This document shows, piece after piece, positions 1 through 7,725 of a stretch of 26,472 nucleotides of DNA; the stretch's first letter is position 1; every line of letters starts with the position of its first letter. Made by a program: the position numbers and the translations under genes. Location: assembly GCA_016199665.1 (NCBI GenBank), contig JACQGG010000009.1, positions 1-26,472 of the forward strand. Direction: 5' to 3'. The DNA comes from Acidobacteriota bacterium. GTDB lineage: Bacteria > Acidobacteriota > UBA6911 > JACQSX01. A model generated the notes under the pieces. The model had not been told where the DNA came from. It saw only the letters and a program-made list of their open reading frames with translations, and ran no database searches.

Positions 1-1318
1 GGTCTTCCTCGCTGAAAATCCAGGACATGTAGTCCCGTTTTTCAAATCCGATTCCGTGCTCGCCGGTCAGCGTCCCGCCCGCGTCAATGCAGATCCGGAT
101 AATGTCTTCCGCAGCCGCCCGCACCTTTTGCAGGTCTCCCGGTTTCTTTTCGTCGTAGAGCAGTATGGGGTGAAGGTTCCCATCTCCGGCATGGAAGACG
201 CTGGTGATCAGGAGCTGATGCCGGTCGGCCACTGCGTAGACCTTCTCCAGCACTTCGGGAAGGCGGGTGCGGGGAACGACAGTGTCTGACAGGTACATGT
301 TGGCTTTGAGGCGCCCCATGGCGCCAAACGCTCCTTTGCGTCCCGCCCAAAGCTGATTTCTTTCCTTTTCCGTCTTCGCCTCGCGAACCAGGTACGCCCC
401 CGACTCCAAGAGGATCTGCTCCACGCGGGGCGCCTGCTCGTCCAGCTCCGCCGCCAGTCCGTCCAGTTCCACAATGAGCACGGCCGCCGCTTCCGTCGGA
501 TAGCCGGCGGCGTTGACCGAGGCCTCCACAGCCTGGATGGTGAGACGGTCCATCATCTCCAGCGCGGCCGCCAGGACGCCCGAGGCAATGATGTGAGTGA
601 CGGCCTCGCCGGCCACGACAATCGAGTCAAATGCCGCCAGGAAGGTGCGAACCGTTTGCGGCTTCTGAAGAATCCGCAGCCAGAGCCGGGTGGCAATGCC
701 GAGAGTTCCCTCCGATCCCGTAAACAGGCCGGCCGTATCATAGCCGGAGTCGCAGTTTGGCGAGCCCAGCCGGACAATCGATCCATCTGGCAGCACCGCC
801 TCAATGGCCAGGACATGGTGTGTGGTGACGCCGTACTTCAGACAATGAGGGCCTCCCGCATTTTCCGCCACGTTGCCGCCCACGGTGGAACTCATCTGGC
901 TTGAAGGATCCGGCGCAAAATAGTAACCGAGGGGTGAGAGCCTTTCGCTCAGCGCGAGATTGACGACACCCGGCTCAACCACGACGAATTCGTTCTCCAG
1001 GTCGATCTGCCAGATTTTCTGCATGCGCGCCAGTTCAATCACAATTCCTCCCTGGACGGGAAGCGCGCCGCCGCTCAGCCCGGTTCCGGCGCCGCGCGGC
1101 AGATAAGGGATCCGATATCGGTTGGCAATCTTGACCACCTCAGAGATCTGCCCGGCCGTCTCCACCAAGACAACCAGATGGGGGGGATGCCGGTGAAAGG
1201 TCAAGCCATCGCACTCGTAGAGCATCAGCTCGGACGGGTTTCCGATGACATTTTCTCTGCCGACAACCCGGTGCAGTTCATCGGCCAGTTGCTGTTTTCT
1301 GGTCACGTCAACCCGCAT
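1..1318 (-). CDS. glcD: Glycolate oxidase FAD subunit GlcD, 3' end cut by window edge
   Basis: FAD-linked subunit of the GlcDEF glycolate oxidase, which oxidises glycolate (or a related 2-hydroxy acid) to the 2-oxo acid and passes electrons to the iron-sulfur subunit GlcF. I translated 439 residues from the ATG at 1318; the family is usually about 460-500 residues, so only the last few tens are missing. Visible motifs are the PCMH-type FAD-binding loop PRGAGTGLSGG (74-84), the second FAD segment STVGGNVAENAGG (144-156) with YGVTTHHVLA (162-171), and the C-terminal oxidase motifs FHAGDGNLHP (375-384) and GTLTGEHGIG (415-424). The start is supported by a GGGG tract 6 bases upstream and by its position one base after the stop of the preceding gene, so the two are probably translated together. 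Closely related D-lactate dehydrogenases share this fold; glcE and glcF in the same unit favour glycolate oxidase. Confidence 0.93.
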   Translation of the reverse strand, partial: MRVDVTRKQQLADELHRVVGRENVIGNPSELMLYECDGLTFHRHPPHLVVLVETAGQISEVVKIANRYRIPYLPRGAGTGLSGGALPVQGGIVIELARMQKIWQIDLENEFVVVEPGVVNLALSERLSPLGYYFAPDPSSQMSSTVGGNVAENAGGPHCLKYGVTTHHVLAIEAVLPDGSIVRLGSPNCDSGYDTAGLFTGSEGTLGIATRLWLRILQKPQTVRTFLAAFDSIVVAGEAVTHIIASGVLAAALEMMDRLTIQAVEASVNAAGYPTEAAAVLIVELDGLAAELDEQAPRVEQILLESGAYLVREAKTEKERNQLWAGRKGAFGAMGRLKANMYLSDTVVPRTRLPEVLEKVYAVADRHQLLITSVFHAGDGNLHPILLYDEKKPGDLQKVRAAAEDIIRICIDAGGTLTGEHGIGFEKRDYMSWIFSEED

Positions 1319-1319
1319 C

Positions 1320-2375
1320 CTACCCCAAGATCATGGCCGCCAGCGTGTTTATCTGCCGGCGCGCCTCCTTCATTCCTTCCCCATGGCGCGACGGATGAAC
1401 CCGGTTGCTGAGGATGCAGACCGACAGGTCTTTCTCCGGATCAATCCAAATTGAAGTGCCCGTGAATCCGGTATGTCCAAAACTGGATGGCCCCAATGCC
1501 GGCCCGGCCGAACCGTCCGGAGTCGGCGTATCCCACCCCAGCCCCCAACTGGAGCCCGGTAGCCAGGGCTGGCGGCGGGTCCAGGGTTGAATCAGGGACG
1601 CCGGAAGTACCGAGTCTGGGACATCGCGAGCCGCCGATAGAACATGGCGGGCGAACAAGGCGACTCCCCGGAGGGAGCCAAACAAGCCGGCGTGTCCTGC
1701 GGCGCCGCCAAAGAGACGGGCATTCTCATCATGCACGATGCCGCGGGCAAAGTCATGCAGGTGAAAATCCAACTCCGTGGGGGCCACCTTGAGGCAGCTC
1801 TCCGGTGAGGGGAGCAGCGGGCCAAACCGGATTGCACCCAGCCCCAGTGGGCGCCAGACTTGCTCCTCCGCTATGGTTCGCAGCGACTGGCCGAAGGCGA
1901 TCTCCAGAAGGCGGCCCAGCAACATGAAACCGAGGTCGCTGTAAACAGAGCGGGTGCCCGTTGGGTACTCCGGTTCCGTACCAAGGATGGCGTCAATCAC
2001 TTCTTCTCCGCTGCGGCATGTCTTGAAAAACGGCCGATACGCGGGCAGGCCCGAACTGTGGGCCAGAAGATGCCGCACCTGGGCCTCAGGCAGGGGAATA
2101 TTCGGGAAGTAGCGTGAGAGCGGCGTTTCCAGCTCCAACTTCCGCTGCTGCACTGCACGCAGCGCCGCCGTTGCGGTCAGGATCGGTTTGGTCAGCGAGG
2201 CGAGGTCAAACCAGGTATCAGGATCAACGGCAGAGGAGTGCGGCAGGTACGTCAGCGTCCCGGCGGCGCAAAGGAAAGGCTCCCCTGACGACCTTCCAGC
2301 GGCAATTGCACAGCCGGGAAAAAGCCGGCCCTCGATGCATCGCTGTACGTAATCAATCAGAGAAAGGGTACTCAT
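1320..2375 (-). CDS. Class C beta-lactamase / penicillin-binding-protein-type serine hydrolase
   Basis: A 351-residue serine hydrolase of the beta-lactamase class C / D-alanyl-D-alanine carboxypeptidase superfamily (also called the esterase EstB type). The nucleophile motif SLTK is at 60-63, the tyrosine motif is YSD (145-147; YSN is the commoner form), and HTG (301-303) replaces the usual KTG. These three motifs define the fold but do not settle whether the substrate is a muropeptide, an ester or another amide. There is no clear signal peptide or lipobox, so it is predicted to be cytoplasmic from this start. The reading frame is open further upstream, but the ATG at 2375 overlaps the stop of the upstream gene as ATGA, the classic coupled arrangement, and the fold begins soon after it. 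glcD follows one base after its stop. A role in cell-wall peptide turnover is possible, but only from family membership. Confidence 0.85.
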   Translation of the reverse strand: MSTLSLIDYVQRCIEGRLFPGCAIAAGRSSGEPFLCAAGTLTYLPHSSAVDPDTWFDLASLTKPILTATAALRAVQQRKLELETPLSRYFPNIPLPEAQVRHLLAHSSGLPAYRPFFKTCRSGEEVIDAILGTEPEYPTGTRSVYSDLGFMLLGRLLEIAFGQSLRTIAEEQVWRPLGLGAIRFGPLLPSPESCLKVAPTELDFHLHDFARGIVHDENARLFGGAAGHAGLFGSLRGVALFARHVLSAARDVPDSVLPASLIQPWTRRQPWLPGSSWGLGWDTPTPDGSAGPALGPSSFGHTGFTGTSIWIDPEKDLSVCILSNRVHPSRHGEGMKEARRQINTLAAMILG

Positions 2376-2887
2376 GGGGAGGCGCGCTTCATCTCCGCTT
2401 CTCTCTTGTCTCTTGCCAGCGCCAACGCTTTTTGCACGGCCTCCTCCGCCGAGGCCGCGCAGTGCAAGCCAGAAGACGAGCGGCCCTGAGAAAAGTCCCA
2501 AGTGCGCAGGCCGACGACCGGGATTCCCAGGCGGAGCGCGAATCCAATCTCCGAAAGCGTTCCGTACCCTCCCCCGACGGCGATTGCAGCATGGCTGGAC
2601 CGGATCAGCACAAGGTTGCGCGCCTCTCCCAGTCCGGTGACGATGGGGAGGTCCACAAAGGCGTTGGCGTCCTGCTCCGAATTTCCAGGCAGGACTCCTA
2701 CCGTCGTTCCCCCGGCCTGCCTGCATCCTCGCGCCGCCGCCGTCATCACTCCTCCCAGCCCGCCGCAAAACAGAATTGCCCCGCTGGCGCCGATCAACTC
2801 CCCCACGCGTTCCGCCAGCCGGTCTGTCTCGGTTTCGGGCGTGGACGTTCCAATGACTGCAATCCGCAGGCTGAAATCAAGAACCAT
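2372..2887 (-). CDS. LOG / TIGR00725-family nucleotide-binding Rossmann protein
   Basis: A 171-residue single-domain protein related to the LOG (lysine decarboxylase-like) and molybdenum-cofactor-carrier families, closest in pattern to what is named TIGR00725. It opens with a short beta strand RIAVIGTS (8-15) and has the nucleotide-binding loop GGLGGVM (42-48) and the signature GGGYGTLSEIGFA (105-117). The latter corresponds to the PGGxGTxxE motif of LOG phosphoribohydrolases, with E113 in the catalytic-glutamate position, but its first residue is G rather than P. LOG enzymes release cytokinin-type bases from nucleotides; for the TIGR00725 branch the substrate is unknown to me. The ATG at 2887 has a GGAG about 9 bases upstream. 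Its stop overlaps the start of the serine hydrolase as ATGA, so the two are coupled. A 93-base gap separates it from dedA; I see no gene there. Confidence 0.82.
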   Translation of the reverse strand: MVLDFSLRIAVIGTSTPETETDRLAERVGELIGASGAILFCGGLGGVMTAAARGCRQAGGTTVGVLPGNSEQDANAFVDLPIVTGLGEARNLVLIRSSHAAIAVGGGYGTLSEIGFALRLGIPVVGLRTWDFSQGRSSSGLHCAASAEEAVQKALALARDKREAEMKRASP

Positions 2888-2980
2888 GCGAGAAGTCTCC
2901 AGCCTCGGGTCCCGGTCGCGCGCGGAGTTCTGCTTGCACTGAAACCGGCAATCCGGAAACAGGCCGTCGCGATTCCGTCT

Positions 2981-3604
2981 TCAGCGTCGCTTATGCTCCT
3001 TCCAGTAGTGCACAAAACCGGGCAGAAGCGATAGCAGTATCACCACGGCTATAACCAGGTAGATGTAGCGGTCCACTCCGGGGATCGCCTTGCCGAGGAG
3101 GAAACCGAGCATGGTCATGCTGAAGACCCAAGCGGCTCCTCCGGTCACATTGTAGATGACAAATCTCGGGTAATGCATCTCCGCGACACCGGCCACGACG
3201 GGCGCGAATGTCCGAACAATGGGCATAAAACGCGCAAGGACGATGGTCTTGCCTCCATGCTTGTCGTAAAAGGACTTGGCGGCGAGCAAATGCTTCCTGC
3301 GAAAGAACCGGGAATCGGGGCGGGCGTACAGTTTTCGGCCGCCCTTGTGTCCGATCCAGTAGCCGACGCTGTCGCCTATGATCGCAGCCAGAGTCAGGCC
3401 GACGTTGAGCCAGACAATGTTCAGATCGCCCTTGGCGGCAAACAAGCCGGCCGTGACCAGGAGCGAGTCTCCGGGAAGGAAGAAGCCGAGCATGATGCCC
3501 GTCTCGCAAAAGACGATTCCCAGCAGCGCGCTGTACCCGCCCCAGCGAATCAGCGCTTCCAGGTCGCTGAGCCGATAGAAAAAATTGTAGATCAAATCCA
3601 GCAT
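2981..3604 (-). CDS. DedA-family inner membrane protein
   Basis: A 207-residue polytopic membrane protein of the DedA (SNARE-associated, VTT domain) family. Members recycle lipid carriers across the cytoplasmic membrane; some have been shown to be undecaprenyl-phosphate translocases. E34 and D46 in CETGIMLGFFLPGDSLL, and R125 and R131 in ARFMPIVRTFAPVVAG, have the same 12- and 6-residue spacings as the acidic and arginine residues essential in E. coli YqjA, so the protein is probably functional. Hydrophobic segments lie around 25-57, 62-84, 133-160 and 178-197, and the C-terminus is basic (KEHKRR). The ATG at 3604 has AAGGA about 7 bases upstream. It sits between glcF (103-base gap) and the LOG-family gene. 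Which lipid it moves cannot be told from sequence. Confidence 0.9.
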   Translation of the reverse strand: MLDLIYNFFYRLSDLEALIRWGGYSALLGIVFCETGIMLGFFLPGDSLLVTAGLFAAKGDLNIVWLNVGLTLAAIIGDSVGYWIGHKGGRKLYARPDSRFFRRKHLLAAKSFYDKHGGKTIVLARFMPIVRTFAPVVAGVAEMHYPRFVIYNVTGGAAWVFSMTMLGFLLGKAIPGVDRYIYLVIAVVILLSLLPGFVHYWKEHKRR

Positions 3605-3707
3605 GACCGCGTCCTTGCAGATTATGTCATCTGAGCCGTCTGGTTGATATGACGAGACGCTGTCGGCTGCGAACCGGCAGACCGTCTCCCCTGTATTGTA
3701 CCGGTTC

Positions 3708-4985
3708 TCAAACTCCGGCCGAGATGGATCGGCTCAGAATCTCAGCCAGATGAAGCACTTCAATTTTGAGGCCCGCCTTGCGCAGGCCCGCCGCAAGCTG
3801 GAGCATACAGCCTGGATTGGCCGTCACGACCGCTGTGGCTTCCGTGGCCGCGATGTTTTCGATTTTGTCGCGCAAGATGCGGGCCGACATTTCCGGTTGG
3901 GTGAGGCTGTAGCTTCCCGCCCCGCCGCAGCACCAGGACGCTCTGGCCAGTTCCACGTACTCCAGGCCGGGAATTTGCTGGAGCAGGAGCCTGGGCTGCT
4001 GGGATATTCGCTGTCCGTGGATCAAGTGGCAGGGATCGTCATAGGTGACGCGGGCGCGCAGAAGTCTGAGCGGCAGCGCCGCCCGCGACTTTGCCAGAAA
4101 CTCGGATAGGTCGCGCACCCGGGCGCTGAACCCGCGGGCTCTTTCGCGCCGAGGATCCCCGGCGTCAAACAGATGATCGTAGTGCTTGAGCAGCGCGCCG
4201 CATCCGGCGGAGTTGGTGACGATGGGCTTCAGGGAGTCGTTCCCGAAAGCCTGGATGTTGCGCCACGCAAGGTCCCGCGCCTGATCGCGCTCGCCGTTAT
4301 GGTCGTGCAGAGCTCCGCAGCAGGTCTGCCCTTCGGTCACCTCCACCTCACAGCCGGAGGCGTTCAGGACATGCAGGGTCGCCCTCTGCGCCGGGAAACA
4401 AGCTTCGTTCATCACGCAGCCGCGAAAAAAAGCGACGCGCTGCCTTGCTTCTGCGCGCGCCGGGAAAAAGCCTGACAGAACGCGGGCTCGTGGATCGATA
4501 GGGGGGAGGTTTGCAAGCTGCTCCAATGACCGGCCCAGGAGCGAGCCGGGGGGCACGATCCTGCCCAACCTGTCCAGGCGCAGGTTTTGCGCCCAGCGTG
4601 CAAGCCTAAAGAACACATGCAAAAGCCGGGGATTGGGAAGCAGGTACTGGAAAGCTGCTTTTCGGATCGCTGCCTGCAGCCCGGACCGCGGCAGCGCCAC
4701 CTCCATTCTCTCTCGCGCCGACGTCAGCAGACTTCCAAACTGCACTCCGGAAGGACAGGCGCTCTCGCAGGCCCGGCAGCCGAGACACAGATCGATGTGT
4801 TGTTGAAACGTCCCATCCATCTCAATCTTGCCTTCACTGGCTGCATTGATCAGGTAGATCCTTCCTCGCGGGGAATCGGCTTCGCGCCAGAGTTGGCTGT
4901 AGGTGGGGCAGGAGGAGAGACAGAGCCCGCAGTGAATACAGTCAAGATTTTCCGCTTTCGGTCCGAAGTCAGATGTCTGCCACAT
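3708..4985 (-). CDS. glcF: Glycolate oxidase iron-sulfur subunit GlcF
   Basis: Iron-sulfur subunit of glycolate oxidase, passing electrons from the flavin subunits towards the quinone pool. Two ferredoxin-type clusters are visible: CIHCGLCLSSCP (cysteines 16, 19, 22, 26) and CLGCRACESACP (67, 70, 73, 77). They are followed by two CCG domains (DUF224/heterodisulfide-reductase type) with motifs TCCGALHDHNGE and SWCCGGAG. That order and the 425-residue length fit GlcF. The frame stays open 42 codons upstream into glcE, but that extension is arginine-rich shadow sequence. The ATG at 4985 places the first cysteine at residue 16, as in known homologues. With this start the gene overlaps the end of glcE by 17 bases in another frame, implying translational coupling; no good Shine-Dalgarno sequence is visible. 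Confidence 0.93.
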   Translation of the reverse strand: MWQTSDFGPKAENLDCIHCGLCLSSCPTYSQLWREADSPRGRIYLINAASEGKIEMDGTFQQHIDLCLGCRACESACPSGVQFGSLLTSARERMEVALPRSGLQAAIRKAAFQYLLPNPRLLHVFFRLARWAQNLRLDRLGRIVPPGSLLGRSLEQLANLPPIDPRARVLSGFFPARAEARQRVAFFRGCVMNEACFPAQRATLHVLNASGCEVEVTEGQTCCGALHDHNGERDQARDLAWRNIQAFGNDSLKPIVTNSAGCGALLKHYDHLFDAGDPRRERARGFSARVRDLSEFLAKSRAALPLRLLRARVTYDDPCHLIHGQRISQQPRLLLQQIPGLEYVELARASWCCGGAGSYSLTQPEMSARILRDKIENIAATEATAVVTANPGCMLQLAAGLRKAGLKIEVLHLAEILSRSISAGV

Positions 4986-6147
4986 AGATGCCGGGATTAA
5001 ACCTTCCGTGAGGATCGAGAGCTGACTTGATCTTGCGGGCCAACGGCAGATCGCCTCGGGCCGACCCCCAGACATCGATCTGACGCTTGAGCGCCAGCGG
5101 CGCTTTTTCAATGATCAGAGCCGTGTGCGAGTGGCGCAGGTCCTCGCGAACAGCGCCGAGGGCTTCAGGCGAGGCCGCCGCGGCCGCAAAACAGCAGCGC
5201 CGGGAGCTGAAGTCCAGCAGGGAAGACACCACCGGGATCGCGCGCTCGATCTTTCGCGCCGCCTCCACCATGGAGCTGAGCAGAGATTCGGCGCGCAACC
5301 GAAGGGGCGAGGGGTCATCATAAAGTGAGGCGAGGGCAGAGGCGATGCGGTCGGACGAGTCGACTTGTCCAGCCGGAAACCGCCTTGCCAGACCGGCTAG
5401 CTGATTGTCGACTGCCTTCCTTCCGCCGTGCAGGCGCACCAGCAGACACGGCCCGGGTCGGCCGCTCTGCGCGCAAACAACTCCGGCAGGCCGCACCGGG
5501 AGCCCGCGGAGTTCGAGGCATCGGGCCTTAGCCTCCTCGTAATCGGATACCGGCAGGGAAAAGTATGCCTCCCTCTGCCACGCGGGGAACACGCGCAAGG
5601 TGATTTCAAGGATGATCGCCAGGGTTCCCATGGATGCAGTGTACAGCTTGCACAAATCATAACCGGCCACATTCTTGACAACTTTGCCTCCGGCGCGGAC
5701 CATCGTGCCGTCGGCGAGCATCACCTTCATTCCCAGCACCTTGTCGCGCACCGAACCATAGGCCTGCTGCAGCGGGCCGGAAATTCCCGAGGCGATGATT
5801 CCGCCCACGGTCGCATGGTACGCCAGGGGAGGATCGACGGGGAATGTCTGTCCCCGCTCGGACAAAACCGCGTTGAGCGTGGAAAGATCCATGCCCGCCT
5901 GAACTGTCGCGGTCAGATCTCCGGGCAAGTATTCGAGCAGGCGGTTGAAGCTGCGCAGGTCGACACAGTAGCGAACGGGACGCAGCGGATTGCCCAGCCA
6001 CCATTTGCTGCCGTTGCCTGCAAGCAAGCAGGCCCCAGAATCGCCTCGCAGCAATTGCTGCAGCGCGGCTTCGCTCTCCGGCTGGAACCATACCGGAGCG
6101 GGGTGCCAGGAAATCTCGGACCAGTGCTCCAGCAGCGGATGCGTCAT
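4969..6147 (-). CDS. glcE: Glycolate oxidase FAD-binding subunit GlcE
   Basis: Second flavin subunit of glycolate oxidase, 392 residues, somewhat longer than E. coli GlcE. It has the PCMH FAD-binding fold: LLAGNGSKWWLG (41-52), VGGIIASGISGP (114-125) with YGSVRDKVLGMKVMLADG (130-147), and the GlcE-typical GGKVVKNVAGYDLCKLYTAS (153-172). The C-terminal half is the weakly conserved cap region, ending in DPHGRFNPGIY, which closes many FAD oxidases of this kind. The ATG at 6147 overlaps the stop of the acyltransferase gene as ATGA, which decides the start over an in-frame ATG 42 bases further upstream inside that gene. GlcE and GlcF are adjacent and overlapping; GlcD is encoded three genes further downstream. 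Confidence 0.93.
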   Translation of the reverse strand: MTHPLLEHWSEISWHPAPVWFQPESEAALQQLLRGDSGACLLAGNGSKWWLGNPLRPVRYCVDLRSFNRLLEYLPGDLTATVQAGMDLSTLNAVLSERGQTFPVDPPLAYHATVGGIIASGISGPLQQAYGSVRDKVLGMKVMLADGTMVRAGGKVVKNVAGYDLCKLYTASMGTLAIILEITLRVFPAWQREAYFSLPVSDYEEAKARCLELRGLPVRPAGVVCAQSGRPGPCLLVRLHGGRKAVDNQLAGLARRFPAGQVDSSDRIASALASLYDDPSPLRLRAESLLSSMVEAARKIERAIPVVSSLLDFSSRRCCFAAAAASPEALGAVREDLRHSHTALIIEKAPLALKRQIDVWGSARGDLPLARKIKSALDPHGRFNPGIYVADI

Positions 6148-7058
6148 GGATAGATCAGTTCCTCGCTTCCAGGGGGGCGGGCTTTCCATCGTTTGTGCAG
6201 CCAGAACCAGTGCTCCGGGTAGCGGCGAATGATATTCTCCACCTCGCGGCTGAACCGCTCCGTGGTGGCGCGGATGTTTTCTTCCAGCGATCCTTCCCGG
6301 CAGAGTGGAATTTCATCTCCGAAGTGAATGCAGTAGCGCCCCGGCTCTTCCAACGGCAGCAGAAAACCGGCCAGAACCGGCGCGCCGGTGCGCAGTGCGA
6401 TCCTTGCCACCCCATTGGTGGTACAAGCTTGCTTGCCAAAGAATGGAACAAAGACCCCCTCGTGGGGAAGCACGTTCTGATCGATCAAGAAGCCCACGTC
6501 TTCCTTGTTCTGCAGCACTCTCAGGATCGAGCGCAGCGCATTCTTCTTGGGAATAATACGATTGCCGGACCGGGTGCGGTAGCGCGTGAGCAACGCGTCG
6601 ACGTCGCGGTCATCGATGGGCCGCGCCAGGAAACTGAGGGGGTGCCCATAGAGAGCATGAACGAATGGCAGCAGCTCCCAGGCGCTCAAGTGTGCGGTCA
6701 GGAACAGCAGCCCCATTTCTTTCTGTTTGGCCTTGCGATAGCGCGCCAGGCTTCCTTCCGTATAGGACACCCTCCATTCGACATTGTCTCGGGTGAGTTT
6801 TGGAAATTTGCTCACCTCCACCAGGAGGTCGCCCAGAATTCTGTAGCTCCTTTTCAGCGTGCGGGCGCGCCATTTCTCCGTCTGCTGGGGGAAAGCAATC
6901 CGCAGATTGGTCAGGCCGACGCGGCGATGCCGCCTGTCGAAAAGGCAGTACGCCGCGGCGATGGCATGCGACAAGGGATAAGCGACGCTTCGCGGCAGCG
7001 CCGCGAAAAATTTCAAGGCCAGGTGCGCCGCGTAATAAGCAAAAGATTTTCCTAGCAT
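6144..7058 (-). CDS. LpxL/HtrB-family lipid A biosynthesis acyltransferase
   Basis: A 304-residue membrane-associated acyltransferase of the lysophospholipid/LpxL (Lip_A_acyltrans) family, which adds secondary acyl chains to lipid A or a comparable glycolipid at the inner membrane. The catalytic HX4E motif is HLSAWE (H123, E128). Also present are LDRRHRR-type basic stretches after an N-terminal hydrophobic segment (5-40), the central FLIDQNVLPHEGVFVPFFGKQA block typical of this family, and EHWFWLHKRWK near the C-terminus. The frame is open for 56 more codons upstream, but that extension is arginine- and cysteine-rich and unlike the family. The ATG at 7058 starts the conserved region and gives the normal length. 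It heads the unit running through glcE and glcF. It implies an LPS-like outer membrane. Whether it acts like LpxL, LpxM or an ornithine-lipid acyltransferase is not resolvable here. Confidence 0.88.
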   Translation of the reverse strand: MLGKSFAYYAAHLALKFFAALPRSVAYPLSHAIAAAYCLFDRRHRRVGLTNLRIAFPQQTEKWRARTLKRSYRILGDLLVEVSKFPKLTRDNVEWRVSYTEGSLARYRKAKQKEMGLLFLTAHLSAWELLPFVHALYGHPLSFLARPIDDRDVDALLTRYRTRSGNRIIPKKNALRSILRVLQNKEDVGFLIDQNVLPHEGVFVPFFGKQACTTNGVARIALRTGAPVLAGFLLPLEEPGRYCIHFGDEIPLCREGSLEENIRATTERFSREVENIIRRYPEHWFWLHKRWKARPPGSEELIYP

Positions 7059-7135
7059 CGGGTCAGCCGTGCCAACTGGAGGCCGGCAGCAATCCAGCCG
7101 CTTCTCATCATTGTTGAAACCGGCGGAGTCTGCAA

Positions 7136-7158
7136 CCGGACGCCGGCGCGTCGTCCGG
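7136..7158. promoter_or_regulatory. Perfect 7-base inverted repeat in a divergent spacer (possible operator)
   Basis: CCGGACG (7136-7142) and CGTCCGG (7152-7158) are perfect inverted copies around a 9-base GC-rich centre. They lie in the 206-base spacer between the divergently read acyltransferase and the 119-aa gene. The position would suit an operator for either gene, but a palindrome of this length in GC-rich DNA can arise by chance. No regulator gene is adjacent. Confidence 0.25.
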
Positions 7159-7211
7159 CGCCCCACGGGAAATGCGCTCTCACATCCAGTCGCCCGCCGG
7201 GCGTTGTTCTT

Positions 7212-7240
7212 CTGGCAACACTCCACAGGTATGTTATACT
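7212..7240 (+). promoter_or_regulatory. Sigma-70-type promoter with extended -10
   Basis: CTGGCA (7212-7217, 4 of 6 to TTGACA) is followed after 17 bases by TATACT (7235-7240, 5 of 6). A TG dinucleotide at 7232-7233 completes an extended -10 (TGnTATACT). Transcription would start near 7247, giving a short leader of about 18 bases that still contains the GAGG ribosome binding site at 7255-7258, six bases before the ATG at 7265. Confidence 0.65.
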
Positions 7241-7264
7241 CCCGAAAGTTTTTTGAGGCGCAAT

Positions 7265-7624
7265 ATGAAAGACGTTGAGATCGACAGTGCCTACCAGAAT
7301 GACTTCGTTAACGTTTTGAAATTCCGCAATCTTCAAGAAGCGGAGGTGTCTCTGCAGAAGATTGACATGCTCTACCGGCAGTTCCTGCAAAAAGGCGATC
7401 GGAAGGGGATCAGTTACTGTCATCGCATCAGCGCGCTGGGCCGAAAGCGCGCCGAAGCGATCTCGCGAAACGGCAAGGTCTCCGGAGAAAAGCGGATGGA
7501 AAAGGCGGAGATTGCGCGCTGGTTCACAATTTGGAATCAGAATCCCGACATTTTTTTTGACTGGCTGACGCTTCGAAAGGGGTGCAGCGAGTTTCAGGCT
7601 CTGTTTTTCGGTCCGGATCCGTAA
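7265..7624 (+). CDS. Hypothetical protein, 119 aa, own promoter
   Basis: I do not recognise this 119-residue protein. It has no signal peptide, membrane segment or cysteine motif; its single non-terminal cysteines (SYCHRIS, KGCSEF) are not paired like a metal site. The N-terminal half looks helical and charged (NLQEAEVSLQKIDMLYRQFLQKGDRKG). The C-terminal half has an aromatic block (WFTIWNQNPDIFFDWLTLRKG) that could form the core of a small all-alpha domain. Coding status is supported by a good extended -10 promoter, a GAGG ribosome binding site with 6-base spacing, and an ATG at 7265; the frame opens slightly further upstream, but that extension runs through the promoter. It stands alone, divergent from the acyltransferase and convergent with the metallophosphoesterase, so context gives no function. 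Confidence 0.75.
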   Translation: MKDVEIDSAYQNDFVNVLKFRNLQEAEVSLQKIDMLYRQFLQKGDRKGISYCHRISALGRKRAEAISRNGKVSGEKRMEKAEIARWFTIWNQNPDIFFDWLTLRKGCSEFQALFFGPDP

Positions 7625-7670
7625 ACCGGAAGCCGGACGTTGCCCGCCAACTTGCCCGCGGCCCCGCGAC

Positions 7671-7716
7671 TGACTGCTGACAACTGACTGACCTCTGACC
7701 CCTAACCCCTGAACTG
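7671..7716. repeat. Heptanucleotide tandem array A, unit about TGACCCC
   Basis: TGAC-led heptamers follow each other: TGACTGC, TGACAAC, a 4-base remnant TGAC, then TGACCTC, TGACCCC, TAACCCC and TGAACTG. The 7-base register holds except for the single 4-base unit. The array lies between the converging 119-aa gene and the metallophosphoesterase, just after the GC-rich spacer. It is not coding in any convincing way. The units are diverged rather than identical, indicating an old array. Confidence 0.7.
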
Positions 7717-7725
7717 CCGACCGAG

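Noticed and set aside
2114..3034. 306-codon plus-strand open frame
   Set aside because: Antisense to the serine hydrolase and LOG genes and runs across their junction; arginine/serine-rich with no motif.
3621..3629. Extended -10-like TGACATAAT upstream of dedA on the minus strand
   Set aside because: The predicted start would fall within the ribosome binding site of dedA, so the position is implausible.
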